Below are positions 22,826 through 36,400 of a stretch of 64,000 bases of DNA, piece by piece. Origin of the DNA: Acanthaster planci. Its lineage: Eukaryota; Echinodermata; Asteroidea; Valvatida; Acanthasteridae. Positions within the stretch are counted from its first letter, which is position 1. Each line of letters starts with the position of its first letter. Under the pieces are notes generated by a model, which ran no database searches, was not told the DNA's origin, and saw nothing but the letters and a program-made list of their open reading frames with translations. Location of the stretch: contig NW_019091459.1 in assembly GCF_001949145.1 (NCBI RefSeq), positions 856,598 through 920,597 on the forward strand, in the 5' to 3' direction. Both the position numbers and the translations under genes were made by a program.

Positions 22826-25800
22826 TGTGAGCAAGTACAACTCCATCACTGGAACTCCCGTCCTAATAGAAAAACTGAGGGGAAAAAATCGTTTGAAATG
22901 GATCGTGTACTAAGCAGCAAGGAATCACTGCATTTGTCAGGTTCTCCATGGAAGAATTGACCTCGCCATTTTCGGGGTTATTAACCTGGCAAAGCGATTC
23001 AAAACTGTATGTCTGACAGTCATCGCCAGAAACACGACTTAAAACAGGCATGAGTTTCTACATTTACCATTTATCACCACCCTCTAATGACGAGAAAGGA
23101 ATTGTACGACGGCACACAAAATAAATAAAACAAACACACATTGTAAAGGACACTTTCAGGAAACAAAGAACTTCGCATGAAATTTGATTCACATTGGTTA
23201 GTATTAAGACTGATGCAATCTTGCAAGGGGAGTAAGTAGGAGATCATGTGGGAGAGAAGCATATATGTACACCCCATCTACTAAAGTTGCGAACAGTTCC
23301 TCACGCAAGGACTTGCTGTGCCTGGCTAAAACTACATGGCCAGTTTTAAATTAACCCAGTTACTATTAAACCAAATTTGAGATATGCTGAGCACGCACTA
23401 TTGTATTCCATAAGCGTGTTCTTTCACTAATATGACCAAAAATGTGGATCATAGATAACAGATTTGCAGTCAATGTCTTGAGGCAGAATTAATCTACAGA
23501 CTGCACTCTAATGTTATTATAATTATCATGCCTGTTTTTATTCAACTAAAACTGAACATAATACTATGATCGTCAGGCACTACAAAATTCCTGTTATTAT
23601 TTCACAATCAGGGAAACGGGACGTCAGTGTTAGACATTTGCATGGCAACGTGGTTAAACAATAATAAGAAATTAATTAAAATCTAGAAATAGAGACTCTT
23701 CCGATTTATTTTTTAAAAAGGGGCATATTTTGTGAATGCAATGCTTGAAGTCTCGACCAACGCTGTATGTAGAAAGTTAATTGGATACCTTGGAACATTT
23801 AGTTCTCTTTACAGTCAATATTGGGTTACCTTTCAGTGGAATATAAAATCTTCACTTGCATGTTTGACACATAAAAATGATTCACATATTTTTAAACGAT
23901 ATTGGTTTTGTTTTTTATACATTAAGACATGATCTTTTAAATGTGAATTTTTGTGTACCCTCTGTATAGGCTTTGGACTACAAAATATTTTAACTATGCA
24001 CATACAGTGTCCGGAATAGATGCAAAAACAATGGTTGTTATTCAAAACCCAGGATGTTATCAGAGGGCCACAACAGACTGGGTGTAGAACTCTGATAACA
24101 CCCAGAGTTTTAAATGAACTCAAATTTAACACCACAGTTTTTGTAATGAAAACAGGCACTGGCCCGGAGTATGTTTCCATGATTAAGTGAATCGTGTCTC
24201 ACACAAAAACAGGGAGAGAGAGCCTAATGAAGAACGGTCAGCAATGAATGCTGCAATTCCACGAGGGGCAATGCGTGCTACCGTCTGCTGGACTACTAAA
24301 TCATTGCTTTTTGATCGATGCATTTTGCCACGAACCATTCAATCATATTACCTGACATTACCACTTTCTATTCGAAGCCATCAGATTTGTACTTCTGGAC
24401 TTTAAGACCGATTCTTCATTAAGACCAGAGCTTCTGCAAACAAAACATCAATTTTTAATTAAAGTAGGGTTGATGTTGCATGTAATGGAGCTAAGTGCAC
24501 GCCGCGTTGGCTTTTGTATAATGAACTATATTGAAGTAAAATACGTCATTTTTTCATTGCTTAAACCAAACATCACTATCATAAAGTTCTTTCTTTAAAG
24601 CACGTGGAGACCTTTAATGGACTGTGTTGGTTGTTTCAAATTTGAAAATGAGGTTAAGTTTTTATTTGACGAAACATGACAGTTAACAAATAACAGGAAC
24701 AAAATAATTGTTCATTCCAAACCCATGCCAATTCAAGTCCAGAATGATTAAAATTGTGTAGTAAATTGTATTTGAATTATTTTAAGTCGCATTTAAAAAA
24801 ACTGAAAATGGGGTTTGGAACCCAAATTAATTGGGCATCACCCCATTTAACAGATTTCTTTGATTATGATTATTATATTTGCGAGCTCTGATGTTTGTTA
24901 CCATGGCACTGCTGACCTAGTTGATTTTGTTGCTCAAGGATAAAGAGTGTGGCGGAGAGGTAGAAAGAGAGGGGCCTTTCCTTGCTGACACAAGGGCCAC
25001 TAGAGAAACATGTTTTAAATTCCAGAAAACAAAAAATAGAAATCACAGCGACAGAAGGTTTTTATGCACATTTCTCATTTTAGCTATGAAAACTGAACTG
25101 ATAAAAGCTACAGGGTGTCTGGAGAGGCTGTATCAGCCTTGGGAGGTGGGCGAATATATCACAGTACCAATCTACGGAAAAATGAAATTAAATGCTTTGA
25201 TGAGACAGCCGAGCGAGTAAAGCACTTGAAAACTTGAATATGAGGTGTTAGTGACTAGAGATCACCGAAATACTCTCCATCGCATGAATGGTTGAGACGT
25301 AATTAATAAGGAAGCAACAGAACTTCAGACATGAAGATGGTCCATCCAGGGAAGACGCCAGGTCCCGATACGGATGTCATACTCGCAATGTCTTTGCACC
25401 GACTGAAGCCACCGTTGGTCATTTCACCGTGACGATTACACAGGCGATGCATTGGCTGGCTTGCCATTGCAACTACAGTGATGCCACGAACGATTTAGTT
25501 AACGATGTTTCGCAAGCCATTGTAATGTCTATGTATTCGGCAGGGTAAGATGGCCACCGGCGGCTTTCAATGACCTCTTCAATGTCCGTGGGTCCCAACC
25601 ACTAACATTATGAAAAACCGGTTTGCAATGATTCCAGATCAAGGAGGCCTCATCAGTGTGTCGATTTAGAGGTTTGACTCATCAATTGTGTTAGGATCCA
25701 TGAGATTTACTAGGTAACCCTAGGGCGAGATATATAGTTGTGGTGTTGATCCTGGCCACAGATTTGAACTAACCTACTCGTGACTTTCTGATTAAAAACT

Positions 25801-28800
25801 ATATTGGGGAAATTGAAAGCCACAGAGGCCTTAATGTTAGAGACATAGCCTAGATCTAACAGACAAAATAAAAGTACCGATTACGTTTATAGAAGTGACT
25901 TCATTCCCAAGGCTAACCGATGCAAGTGTTGAGTGTTCCTATTAAAAGATAGATTTGGCCTACGCCAGCATGATATATTGCTTATTTAGCCGTAGGCTCA
26001 AGGTAAAATAAATTCAATCACAGAGAAACAGAGAGATTCCTTGTTCTATACTTGTTAGGAATTGATGAAGTCAATATTTGCAGGCCGCTGGCGCTGAATG
26101 CATCAGAGGGATAACCGCGCGCTGCTTTCTGATTTACAGTCTGCTTCATGCAATGAAGTTGTTTCGTTATCGCAAGCGTTGAATGGTTCTACTTGGGGTA
26201 GACCGTTTCTCGCACATATGTTGAGCCAATTTACCAGCAAGGGGTCCATGAAATGAAAACTTATCCAAGGTTGTTTTCATTCTGACTTTCATTTATGACG
26301 TGACTTCACCACATGCATTAACCCAATTCACTTGAATGTAGATTCGGAGCAAAAGTTTGTCAGCGCAACCCAATTGGGAACTTATAATGCACAGAAACAC
26401 CGTCAGATTTCAGCTTATTTGACAGGTTACGAAGGATGCAAGGGGAACAGGCTACAGTTAATTCTAAAACATTTAGGTATTGACAACGATGACTAACGAT
26501 CCACAAATGATGCGATGATGAATAAGGACATGGTCGACATTACAACTGTGCGGCCATACATCATATGCATAGTGCCTTTTTCTACGAGTTACGGAGATTC
26601 CCCGTAAATTGCGGTTGCATAAACCGTCAAATCCCCGCCGTTGGCTGCTAGTGTGAAAACAAATCAACCCACACTAATCTTCTAGTGTGGAGGAGCTGGT
26701 AAATCTTCCCGGAGGGAGGATTTCCTATGATGAGAATGTCTCAATTGGGAGAAAACAACCAGATCGCCCAATACCCGCAAACTGTACTGTTCCAATCACC
26801 GTAGAACAATGGGTTTAAACACGTAGATGGTGTCCCGATTGTCTTACCCCTCGCTTTTATACACCAGATTTGACACTAACTGCACGGCGGAAATGACAGC
26901 GCCGACCCACGGCTTGGTTATAAAGTTTCCACGAGTGGCTAGCCACGACACTTGCTGGAACACACTAACTAATCTGGGAGCTGCAAAATCGCCTGATTAC
27001 ACAGCAAACGGTAAGATCGTTCTCGCTTTGTGCGTGTGTCTTAATATGTAGGTGTTGAACGCATCTGATGGTGTGTGATGCTAAGAGTCGAACTGGCCAC
27101 ATTTATTGTTGTATATGATGTGCATCATCCGTAGTCTTAAAAGGCTGGACGATCTGTCACTGTATTTCCGTTGATTGCTAGTGCTAAAAGGCTTTGCCAT
27201 GCGACGGAGTGCTATTTGACACTCAACGAATGATGAACACTGGCAACCAATTCTGTGGAAACGGATTCTTGACCGTTTGCCCAGCATTTTGCTTTCACTT
27301 TGTAATTCAGTTGAAAAGAAACAGGTTTAAGTGTTCTTTGACCATTAGAATACTTCAATTCCTGATCAGGAATCGGTGGGTCTTCATCAACCCTGCACAG
27401 TCTGCCACATATAGGCTGAAACCTTTGGTCTCCTGCAGCCGTTTACTAAAAAAAATCGCTGTCGGCTAAAGAAGTACTCGTTGGAAGACTAAAAAATAAA
27501 AATGTTATGTAAAAACAGTTCAAAATTAAAGCGCTAACCGCAACGGCTGCCGTGTTTAATCACAGGAAATCCATCCAGTGGACTTTCGCACGATGTTGAT
27601 TCTGCACCGCGGATTTTGTTGAGTCGGGCGAATTTTCAAAGTATTTCTTCTGGTTATATTTTGTGTGGGGGTATGCTTTAATGCGCCGTAAAGCTAGGGG
27701 AATGTTATGACGCTTTTGAGCGAAGAATAGGTAAGCAATAGTCAGATTAAGGTCGGTCCATATTTGGTGCAAAACAAATACAAATCTAAAATTGTTAAAG
27801 AAATATCCAAGCTCTTTGGCCCATTTCAAAAAACTGTCCCCACCCCGTGAAAATTACGCACTGGCTTCACCCTTGAAGGGCTAAGAGAAGATTTTAACAC
27901 AGTTAATTTGAAGATCTCATGATGTGACTTGAGATGGACTTTGGAGGACTTGTGGGGCTTTTGATAATTGTATACAGTGATGGTCTGTCTATCAAAGCCC
28001 AACGCCTAACATGGTTTAGTGGTTTCTCAAATACCGGTAACAAGAGCAATACTAGTTTGTTTTTCTGCATTTATTTTGGGTACCATTACACATCTTTCCC
28101 TTTGTCCCTTTTTTATAAACAAAAAATGTCACCACACCAGCACATTACTCGGGTATTATATATCTACCGTACTGAGACGAAGCAAAAATTGTATTCTAAA
28201 CTGAGAACAGGTGTTGCGACGTTCCAAACGAACAGCAAGGGATCGCAGTCCTCTCCACGGAGAGTGGAAAAATTGCTCTGGAGTAGATAATTTAATAAGC
28301 ACCTGAGCAGTGAAAAGAATAAAGGGAAGGCATTCGAACCGATATTCTGATTATAATGTATTTTTCGCAAAGTCTTTCGGGCGGAGATAATATTTGACGT
28401 TGTTTACTGACGCAATTTATCTTGCATAAGATAAAATACTTCAGTTGCGATTGAAACTGTCGTAAATAATATGGAGTTGATAATTTAATTTGTTCCACTG
28501 AGCAGTAAAAAATGAAAGCATTTTGAGTTTTTCTTTATTCTTTTTATTGTTTGTTTATTGGCATGTTCTTATTTTTGTCTCCATAATGACGCTGACAGGT
28601 GAAATGTGAACGATTCAATCCTTCATAAATAATAGAAACATATAAGATTAAAAAGACAAACTAACAAACGGATTACAAACACAATAAGTGGAACCGTTGA
28701 GTCTTTCGGAGATTCGGAGACTGCATGCCTACATACATATTAACTACTGTGTATGACATTGGAAGTTACACTTAGGGATTCACTGAATTCCACCTTTGAT

Positions 28801-30049
28801 TTAACCTCGCCGAAATCTGCGGTCCGTCAAAGTAACCTGCAATATCACATGGGCCATACTCAGATGACCTTTTTTTTCTCAAGTTTATGAAGACTTTATA
28901 ACAGAAGTAATGTATGGTCTTGCGCATTTTCAGTCTACTTCTTCTTGTGGTAAAATTGAGACACACTGGCATCGGTTTGGTGATGTTTTTTAACCTTAGC
29001 TTTCGTCGTTAGATATTAAATGGATAAAAACGTATTGATTTGTGCGTAATTTATCATACAAGTTAAACGGTTTCCAACTGTCTTATAAACGTCATTGTTT
29101 TCCTCGTTGCGTGACTACATATGCGTCCACATTATGAATGTTATTTGTGAGGACGAGAAAGGATACCGGGTAGGTGGTGGTTTCAAATAATTAATGCTAA
29201 AAGATGAATAAATCAAGATTCTTCATTGGTGTTGCATGTCGAATTTGACCGTGGTCTGGATCATCGGTTTCCTCATCCTTGAGGATGACACGCTTAATGG
29301 TTATCACTCGTCAGTTATAAATTATTTCTCTCGTCGGGGTGCATCTCACATGCCAAGGAGGTAATACATTATAGCTGGTCCCCTGCTCAGTCACACATGG
29401 TTACCAAGTCAAGCACCGACTCCTCTATTATCGAAACCCTCCTTTTGACAACGGTTTGTTGACTGTCCGTCCTGTGCTTATTTTCACAAAACTGCTAAGC
29501 GGAAAGCATTCCTTAATAACTTTCTACCATAAGCACAAACAACCAATAGCCAATCAGGACCAATGATATATTTTGTGTAGGGAGATGTTCTTAATTCCAC
29601 GATAAACGTACAGCTGAAACGTTCGTGGACAAAACAGACTAAATATTTAGTTTCAAGCGGCAGCGCTGCTGCTGTCTACAGCGTCTCACTGCGTCAAATT
29701 AAGGGAAAAGGGCGTGGCAATCTTAACGGCTATCACGTAGTGATGACGTGTAACTAGGAGATTGATTGCTCGCCCACAAGAGGGAAGAGAATTTTCCTTT
29801 TCCGAGAAATTCAAAATATAGATGTAAGGAGTCGTCCCCTTTGAAATATTTCAACTGCATCTACATACAGGCGGAATAGTGATGGATAGTAGAACAGGGC
29901 TAGGGATAACACACCCTTCCCTCAGCTCAAGGCTTTGTGTCCGTCCAGCTCAGAATGTACAGAAGTATATAAAAGAACAAAATTTCTTTGAATACCCTCC
30001 CTAGAAAACCACGAACCCATAGCTGATGAATGCCCCGGTTGCATCTTAC
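22826..30049. other. Gene-free stretch
   Basis: No convincing gene. Local structures: overlapping inverted repeats at 24056-24109 and a hairpin CCACACTA-atcttc-TAGTGTGG at 26669-26690. The open frame at 22863-23051 (-) has coding-like codons but no supporting splice sites or family. All other open frames are short. Confidence 0.45.
24056..24109. other. Overlapping inverted repeats, pseudoknot-like
   Basis: Stem 1 is GTTATCAGAG (24056-24065) with CTCTGATAAC (24090-24099). Stem 2 is CTGGGTGT (24078-24085) with ACACCCAG (24098-24105). A third, AACTCTG (24088-24094) with CAGAGTT (24103-24109), competes with both. The 5' arm of stem 2 lies in the loop of stem 1 and its 3' arm overlaps the end of stem 1. 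If transcribed this could form alternative hairpins or a pseudoknot. Function unknown. Confidence 0.5.
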
Positions 30050-30143
30050 CGCAATAAAGGCAGCTGCTTACGGTAACACAGCAGGCGTGAAAGTGATGTC
30101 TACACGATTGCCGAGAGAAGCTTGTCTCGTCACAAGACATGCG
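30050..30143 (-). CDS. Candidate exon with RING-H2-like cysteine/histidine pattern
   Basis: On the minus strand, gatgtag (acceptor) precedes CGCATG at 30143 and GTAAGA (strong donor) follows TATTGCG at 30050. The 31 codons include SFSRQSCRHHFHACC and SSCLYCG. The spacing C-x-H-x2-H-x2-C-x5-C-x2-C fits the second half of a RING-H2 finger, the zinc-binding core of many E3 ubiquitin ligases, although x5 between the last cysteine pairs is short. In the same frame just upstream (about 30190) is KCLLCLPLLRKD, a possible first Cys pair, but an in-frame TAG at the would-be acceptor separates them. So it is either two exons, a broken gene or chance. A different frame of that upstream stretch opens with a good-context ATG (MASNASAKCQTTQPKVS). 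Confidence 0.3.
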
Positions 30144-32136
30144 CTACATCACATCATCAACTTGATCCTTCCTTAATAGTGGCAAGCAAAGCAGACACTT
30201 TGGGCTGTGTCGTTTGGCATTTAGCTGAAGCGTTTGAAGCCATAGTTCGGTCAGTTTCTCCGTTTAGTCAGGTTTAAGTCTGTGTATCGTTAATTAGCAT
30301 CTTGAGGAAGTGTAGTCGCTGTTGTTTCCGATGTTTCATTGCAAAACAAATTGAAAATTTTGGACTCTACTCCTTCCGACACCAGGACGATTTTCATGCT
30401 GCAGTCAGAAGAATACATGAGAGAATTTTGTTGTTGAGTAGACGAGTTCAAATGCAGCGACTGTGCTGTAGTTTCATAAGGGTACGTGAACGAAATTTCT
30501 CCATCTCGGAAACCATATTTCGAGAAATAGACTATGTCAGGTCCTTACCTTTAACACACATTTCTGCTGATAAGGAAAAGGTTTCCTCATTTTTACTCTG
30601 GTCATAAGTACTTGCAACTGATATCATAGAATCCGCTCACGTTTGGCGCCAACCCTCCCCACTCAAGTCCTTCTTTGCTTTCCTAACATAATTCTTTTAT
30701 AACACTACAGTTTCTGGCACACTTTACTGAGACTTCCTAATAGGGGATTTGTATTTGCTCTTGAAGAAGAGGTTAAATCTGGCAGAGCTTTCGAATTCAC
30801 GCTCATAGGCAAACAGTGGAGGTTTGAGTCAAATTTCCTAAAGCCACATTTGTTGCTTTATCAAAATGACACAAGAGATATTCACAGCGACTGCCTTTTC
30901 AATGTGAATTTTGTCTGTGATAGATATATCGTGTTCATGTTTTAGAGTAATTGTTGTTGGCTGCAGCAGAAAAGGATCCTGCATTTGTTCAGGTTTTGAA
31001 GGACTATAGTTTTACTTCTACATCTTCAGGGTTTTCAGAATGCAGTTTTATTGTACAAAGTTTTATTTGCAAATTGTCATCTTTAAGTCTCTCCTCTGTG
31101 CTTTAAATCATGTTCTTTGGCTCCCGACTGCACACAAAGCCCATTACCTTTTCCCTAAATCGTGTAACCATGTCCTCCTCTACCTTGTCGTGTCATATAC
31201 AAATTGTGTCGGAAACATGCTCGCTGGTCTTGCTCGCTGACACATCCAATTCCATCCAGTAGGACACACATTTGGGTTTGTATGTGCATGACATGAGAAT
31301 CGCCTGATATCCCCAAATCGAAGTATGAATTTACTAACTCAACTAGATCACAACTATTTGATAAATTGTGCCGAAAGACCGAGCATTTTGCTACCTACAC
31401 CTGCCGAATCAAGCTGTAACATTTTATCGCATGTAATAGCAACAGGTCAAGCATACACTAAAGCTAATCGCTTTTGAAGAGACCCACCACTGTCCATCTT
31501 ATCAGATGACATCTTTGCGTGATCACCCAGCTATCGCTAATGCATCCATTGGCAACGCAAGAGTGCGTTTTGCTCTATGGTATACCCGAGACAATGATGT
31601 GGTGATTTTTAAGTTACATTTGATACCTTGCAGTGGGTGTAGCATGTTGACTCTACGGTATTAGGTTCTATTTCCAGTCCTCACAACCCACTGCCACATC
31701 TCAAATTGATATATTTCTGGTTTAAACTCAAGTTTACTCCTTATGCTTGGCATTTATGTCATGCCAGCTCATTGTGGGCATAACGTGGTCGGAAACACAA
31801 CTTTCATTTCTTTCCAATTATGTGGAACAGTCAATTTCCTTGTGGTTTCACCCTCCTACTTAAAGTGTTCTGCGTTCCATATATATTGAACAGACCTTGC
31901 ATATCGAAACAACTGATGTCTTTTCAGTTATTGGGGTACAGTTGGAAATTCTGATTTCGTTCAGGACTGAGACATTATGGAAGAGTGTCATATAAACAGA
32001 GCAACCGTGGGCGTGCAGAGATGGTACTTGTGAGTTTACTAGACATTACACAGGTACGGCATTGATATGTTTCAGTGCCTCTTTGTTTGTGACCAGAGAA
32101 ATTGGTCTCAAGGCCTCTTTGGGTATTTTTGATATA

Positions 32137-32150
32137 ATATATATATATAT
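32137..32150. repeat. (AT)n microsatellite
   Basis: A short AT run within gatataatatatatatatat. Confidence 0.75.
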
Positions 32151-35100
32151 GATTTTTATTATAATATGCTATAATTCACAAGTGATCAAGAATTAGGAGA
32201 GTGGGGTGTAAGTCGTCTTTGAGGAATTAAGGTCAGATTACCGTAATATATCGACGATGTATGAGCTTCTAGCGACGCCTGCGTTATATAGATACGAAGT
32301 AGATTGGTCTTGAGACTTTTTCGAAGAATTTTGGTTGCCCACGGACTGAAAACCACTCCATGTAGTCTCCCATCGAGCTTTTCTCGTTGGTAAAACGGCT
32401 TTCTTAAGTCGCCTTAGAAATGTTGCTGATACGTATGACGGATTTTCAGGTGGCAAAGTAACCAATATTAACATTATGAACGTTTGTATTAATGTCAACC
32501 CTACAAACAGCCAAATACTCTAGGAGGTTAATGGTAAAACCCATAGAATAATTGGAGGAGTTGTCACGCTAGCGAGCCTGTTGGAGGCCCTGTAGAAAAA
32601 AAAACCCATTTATATAGCACGTGCATTTCGGACACTCAAGATACGCCATAAGTCTAAAAGACAGGTATACCCGCTCATCTGGCTTGCTCGCGAGCGGGAT
32701 ACCACAGCAGGATTGCTTCTTAAGACGTGTCCAAATCAGTTGGCAGCGGCCTGAAATTATGCACGAGTCTATGGTAGTTACCGCCAGTCAGTCCCCGTAG
32801 AAGCGACCAAGATTTCAGTCTCAGCCAAGTGATTTTGACGCTACCTAATAGACCCCGTTTAGTTGGTACTCGGTAATAGTTCCTTTATCATGGTGAGGAA
32901 CTATTCAAAAAAGTGAAGTGCAAATCCCTCCATTCCTTGGATTTGTGTGATGACAGTAGACATTTAATCAATACCCGATATTCATTGAATGAAATCTGTA
33001 TAGGGTTGATACCAAGGGCACTCCGAGTTCATTTACAGAAAACAGTGACGGTGCGTGAAACAAAGCACGAGTTTGGTACGTGACTTTTAACTTTGTCGAG
33101 AATCCTCCCTCAAGCTACGCAACAACACAGGGATATGTATTATCTGAAACAATTATAGTCTTGTATGTGCCAAATATTCCATCTACCGTTCCCCGTTCCA
33201 GTGAGCCAGTTCATTATTCCAGCCACACATGCTCAAATGAAGCGCGACCTAGGTCATTCGAGAGCAATGCGCGTGACGTAAGCCCTATCACCGCAGCCAT
33301 ACGCAGACTCGCAGGCGTGCTTTGTTATCGAGTGATTGTGCCTCAAGCAATTGTGCATGTGGGAGCTTTGGTAAAATACCATTTTATTTTCTCAGGATGA
33401 CGCCAACATATCTTAGGGAAATCTCTTTGACAAGGCAGAATGGGTTTGCTTGAGGCATTGACTTCCAAGCGTGTCTTCGTTCACGTTCCGTTTCCTTTAA
33501 TGAAAAGAGTGTCGTGTACTTACTAGCAACAAGATCTCCACTCAATTACGCCCATCAAGCCGATCAGATTGGTCTCTGATCTTTGGAAATGCCCTTTGGC
33601 GGGAAGTACCTGGCTCGATAAGCAAAGGTGTTTTCAGTGTACTTGTTTTTACACGATCCGGTATGAAATTAAAAATATCATCCTCTTTTTTATCCAATTC
33701 GTGTCCAGGGGATTTTGATAATTCATTTCAATAGAATTTGAGTCTGTCTCAAAAAGACAGTTAATTAGAAATTCAGTGTATGGAGGTAAATCGTGTTACC
33801 TTTGACCATAGACCTGTATTGAATTTCGCGTTTTCCATAGGTTTGTGCACAAACATCAGAAAGTTTCACTTTGCATAGCGAGATAGCGCTCTAGTAATTT
33901 AGCTTTGGTCTCGAGGGTAAAAAAAATCTAAATAAACGAACATTCTCAACTTTTGAAAGACAATAGAATGAATAGAAAGCAGAATATAACGCAAGACCTC
34001 ACACCTTTTGTGTGGAATGAATTCATGCTAATTTTCTCTCTTCTTTTTATATGTCTTTCATTTAAATATTCACTCAAGTTACAAATTATGTTCTTAATCG
34101 AAATGACAAACATGCACCTCTTTTAAAGGGCGCATATAATTGACACCTTTCCACCAATTAACAGAAAAACTGCAATTGTTTGAATCCAGAAAGTGGTTTT
34201 TAATTTAATTTCCCAACTGCCATCACCGAAGTGGTAACCAGGAATATTGAAAGAGCTAGAAAGTGCAGTTCACAATTGGTTTATTACGTAATACAACAAT
34301 AGGAAGGAACTTCTTAACGAAGAGCCCTGTAGACCCTTGTTAATAATTTTACGCTGATAAATGAGCTGTTTTTGTGTTTTTCTTTTATGAAGTGAAAAAG
34401 AGTTGGGAATCATTTAGTGATTATATTCGAAAAACCAAATACATTCCACCATCATTTTAGTTTTAAATTTCAGACTTTGGAAATGTTCTTGCTCTTTTAG
34501 AATCTGTTCCGGCTGTTGTTGTTTTTTCTCAGAAGCCCACGTTACCCTCCAAAGGTAACAAGAAACTACTTTCCCATTTAACGACACTCACGAAAAGAAA
34601 GAATGTTTGTCTGGTTTGTTACTTTACTTTTCCTTTTTTTTCTTTTTCTTTGGCGAAGTTTGGCTTTCAGAATTAGTGGTTCCTCTGTCTTCTTTTGTAA
34701 CCGGGGCCTTTGCGTTCATATGACTTCAAAACGTGACAACTTGTTCTTTGTTTTGAACTCACTGTTGCTCTTTTTCGGAAGTTGCTTACTTTAACGAGGA
34801 TTACAAGATTATCAGTAAAAGGTTTTGTCAATTATATCGCTATGAGAACGTAATGCTATCCCCTGCTGTCTTAATAACATTACTTCCCACGAAAAAAGAC
34901 ATTAATGTTGCCGTGTCCACGTGAAGTGCCGAATTGCGTCATTGTAGGCTTCTCCGTGCTTCCGTTGATAAGGCAAAAAAATCTCAACGGGGAAGTCGCT
35001 CTCAGCGGCCCCACGAGATTTCTCCAACAGTACGCTAGTCTCGTCGGTGACAGGTACGCAGGTGGATTTTTAATACTCTCGTCCAAGTAAACCAAAAGAG

Positions 35101-36030
35101 GTAAAAGGTATGGACTTTGTCTTCGAAGCAGCTAAATTAAAATCGTGCGAGATGGAAACCATGCAATCATGTCATCTATTCAGTGTGTTCTTTCATTTAC
35201 CTCAGTTGGCGCGTGCGATTACCGACTAAAATTAATATCAGCAAATGTCAGAACTTATTTTGAATCAATATTGATCAGTGGTCACAATACTGTCATGTCG
35301 GTAGCTTACGGATGCACGTTTTTGAATGCCGTTTGAGGCTTATTTTCGTGGAGAAAACAAGGCCAATGATTGGAGGATATACCCTTCAACAATGCGGTGT
35401 AAAGATGTTCAAACACATTTTCAGTACCCACTTTCCAAAAGTATTTAACACGTGTAGATAAATTACATTAAAATGTGCTTAGGAATGTGTTGAAATATGT
35501 TGAAATACTAAAAGCTTTTCCATGATATAGGTGTAGCTTATTGAAAACCGTTTAACATATAAACACATTCCAGAAGGCATTTTAATATAAATATCTGAAC
35601 ACGTCGTGGTTGAAACGTGGTTTAAAAAGTGAGCATAAAAAGTTTTTAAACTGTAAGCGTCTTTTTACAGGGTGTGCAAAACCAAAGAGCAAAATGAAGT
35701 GGACGAGTCGATAACCGAGGCGATAACTCGACAAATTGGTCTGAGTGCTCTGGTCGCCGTTTGGAGTATCCTTAACTGAATGTTGCAAACATGCTGACCG
35801 ACACGTCGACTGACCGACAAGTCGAATCAATACTTCTGCTGGTGGCCGTTTTAAGAACCTGCGTCCATCAAGGAATTTGTAACGCGGCGTATGCGTGAGG
35901 CATTGTCCTCCATGTGCTTTCTCTTGCAACTACATACGACAGTCAAATGCAAACGGAATTTTTAATAGAGGAATAGATGTTATGTGGTCAATATTAAACG
36001 GGAGGGATAAACAGAATTCAGTTATTCTTG

Positions 36031-36061
36031 CCACCCACTGCTGTGTTCAGGCAGTGGGTGG
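36031..36061. other. Perfect 11-bp hairpin
   Basis: CCACCCACTGC (36031-36041), a nine-base loop, then GCAGTGGGTGG (36051-36061). The pairing does not extend outwards, so it is too short for a typical animal pre-miRNA. No mRNA is seen around it. Confidence 0.6.
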
Positions 36062-36239
36062 TTAATGTCGTTTCCCTTGGCGGAATAAGGTTTACTTTCC
36101 TTCGCTGACATCACCCACAGCTAAATTTCACGTAGCCCTTTCAAACAGTTTGGAAGAAATGATTTGGCGAAAATTGATTTGAAATTGGAGGTCACTTCGT
36201 AGTGCAATTCGTGACTTAAATGCCACAAATTTCTTTGAA

Positions 36240-36400
36240 AGTGTAAACAACTTTCATTAGCGCAGGTGGGAGAACCGAGAATGTAATATTCCGCCTAATT
36301 ACACCCTCATCGATGTGGCTTAAAATCTACACCAATCTGTAATTGGGTTTGAGCCTCATTAAACATGTTAATTGAACTAGGTAGATGCTCCTGCTTTTCC
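36240..36400. promoter_or_regulatory. Possible regulatory block with TAAT-core sites
   Basis: Contains cattagcgc, cctaattacac, tgtaattggg, cattaaacatg and gttaattgaac within 160 bp. Homeodomain-type cores are dense here, but their function is only an inference and AT-rich background can produce them. Confidence 0.15.

Noticed and set aside
22863-23051. Coding-like minus-strand frame with cysteines
   Set aside because: Codons look plausible, but splice boundaries are weak and no family matches. Kept out as a gene.
27478-27505. TGGAAGACTA, the first ten bases of miR-7
   Set aside because: The rest of the mature sequence does not match and no flanking hairpin is visible.
32238-32498. 86-codon minus-strand frame with a hydrophobic start
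   Set aside because: Its apparent start is TTG rather than ATG, another frame over the same DNA looks equally coding-like, and no partner exon was found.
35582-35929. 115-codon minus-strand frame
   Set aside because: No recognisable domain. It runs through short cgac/gtcg repeats that keep the frame open.
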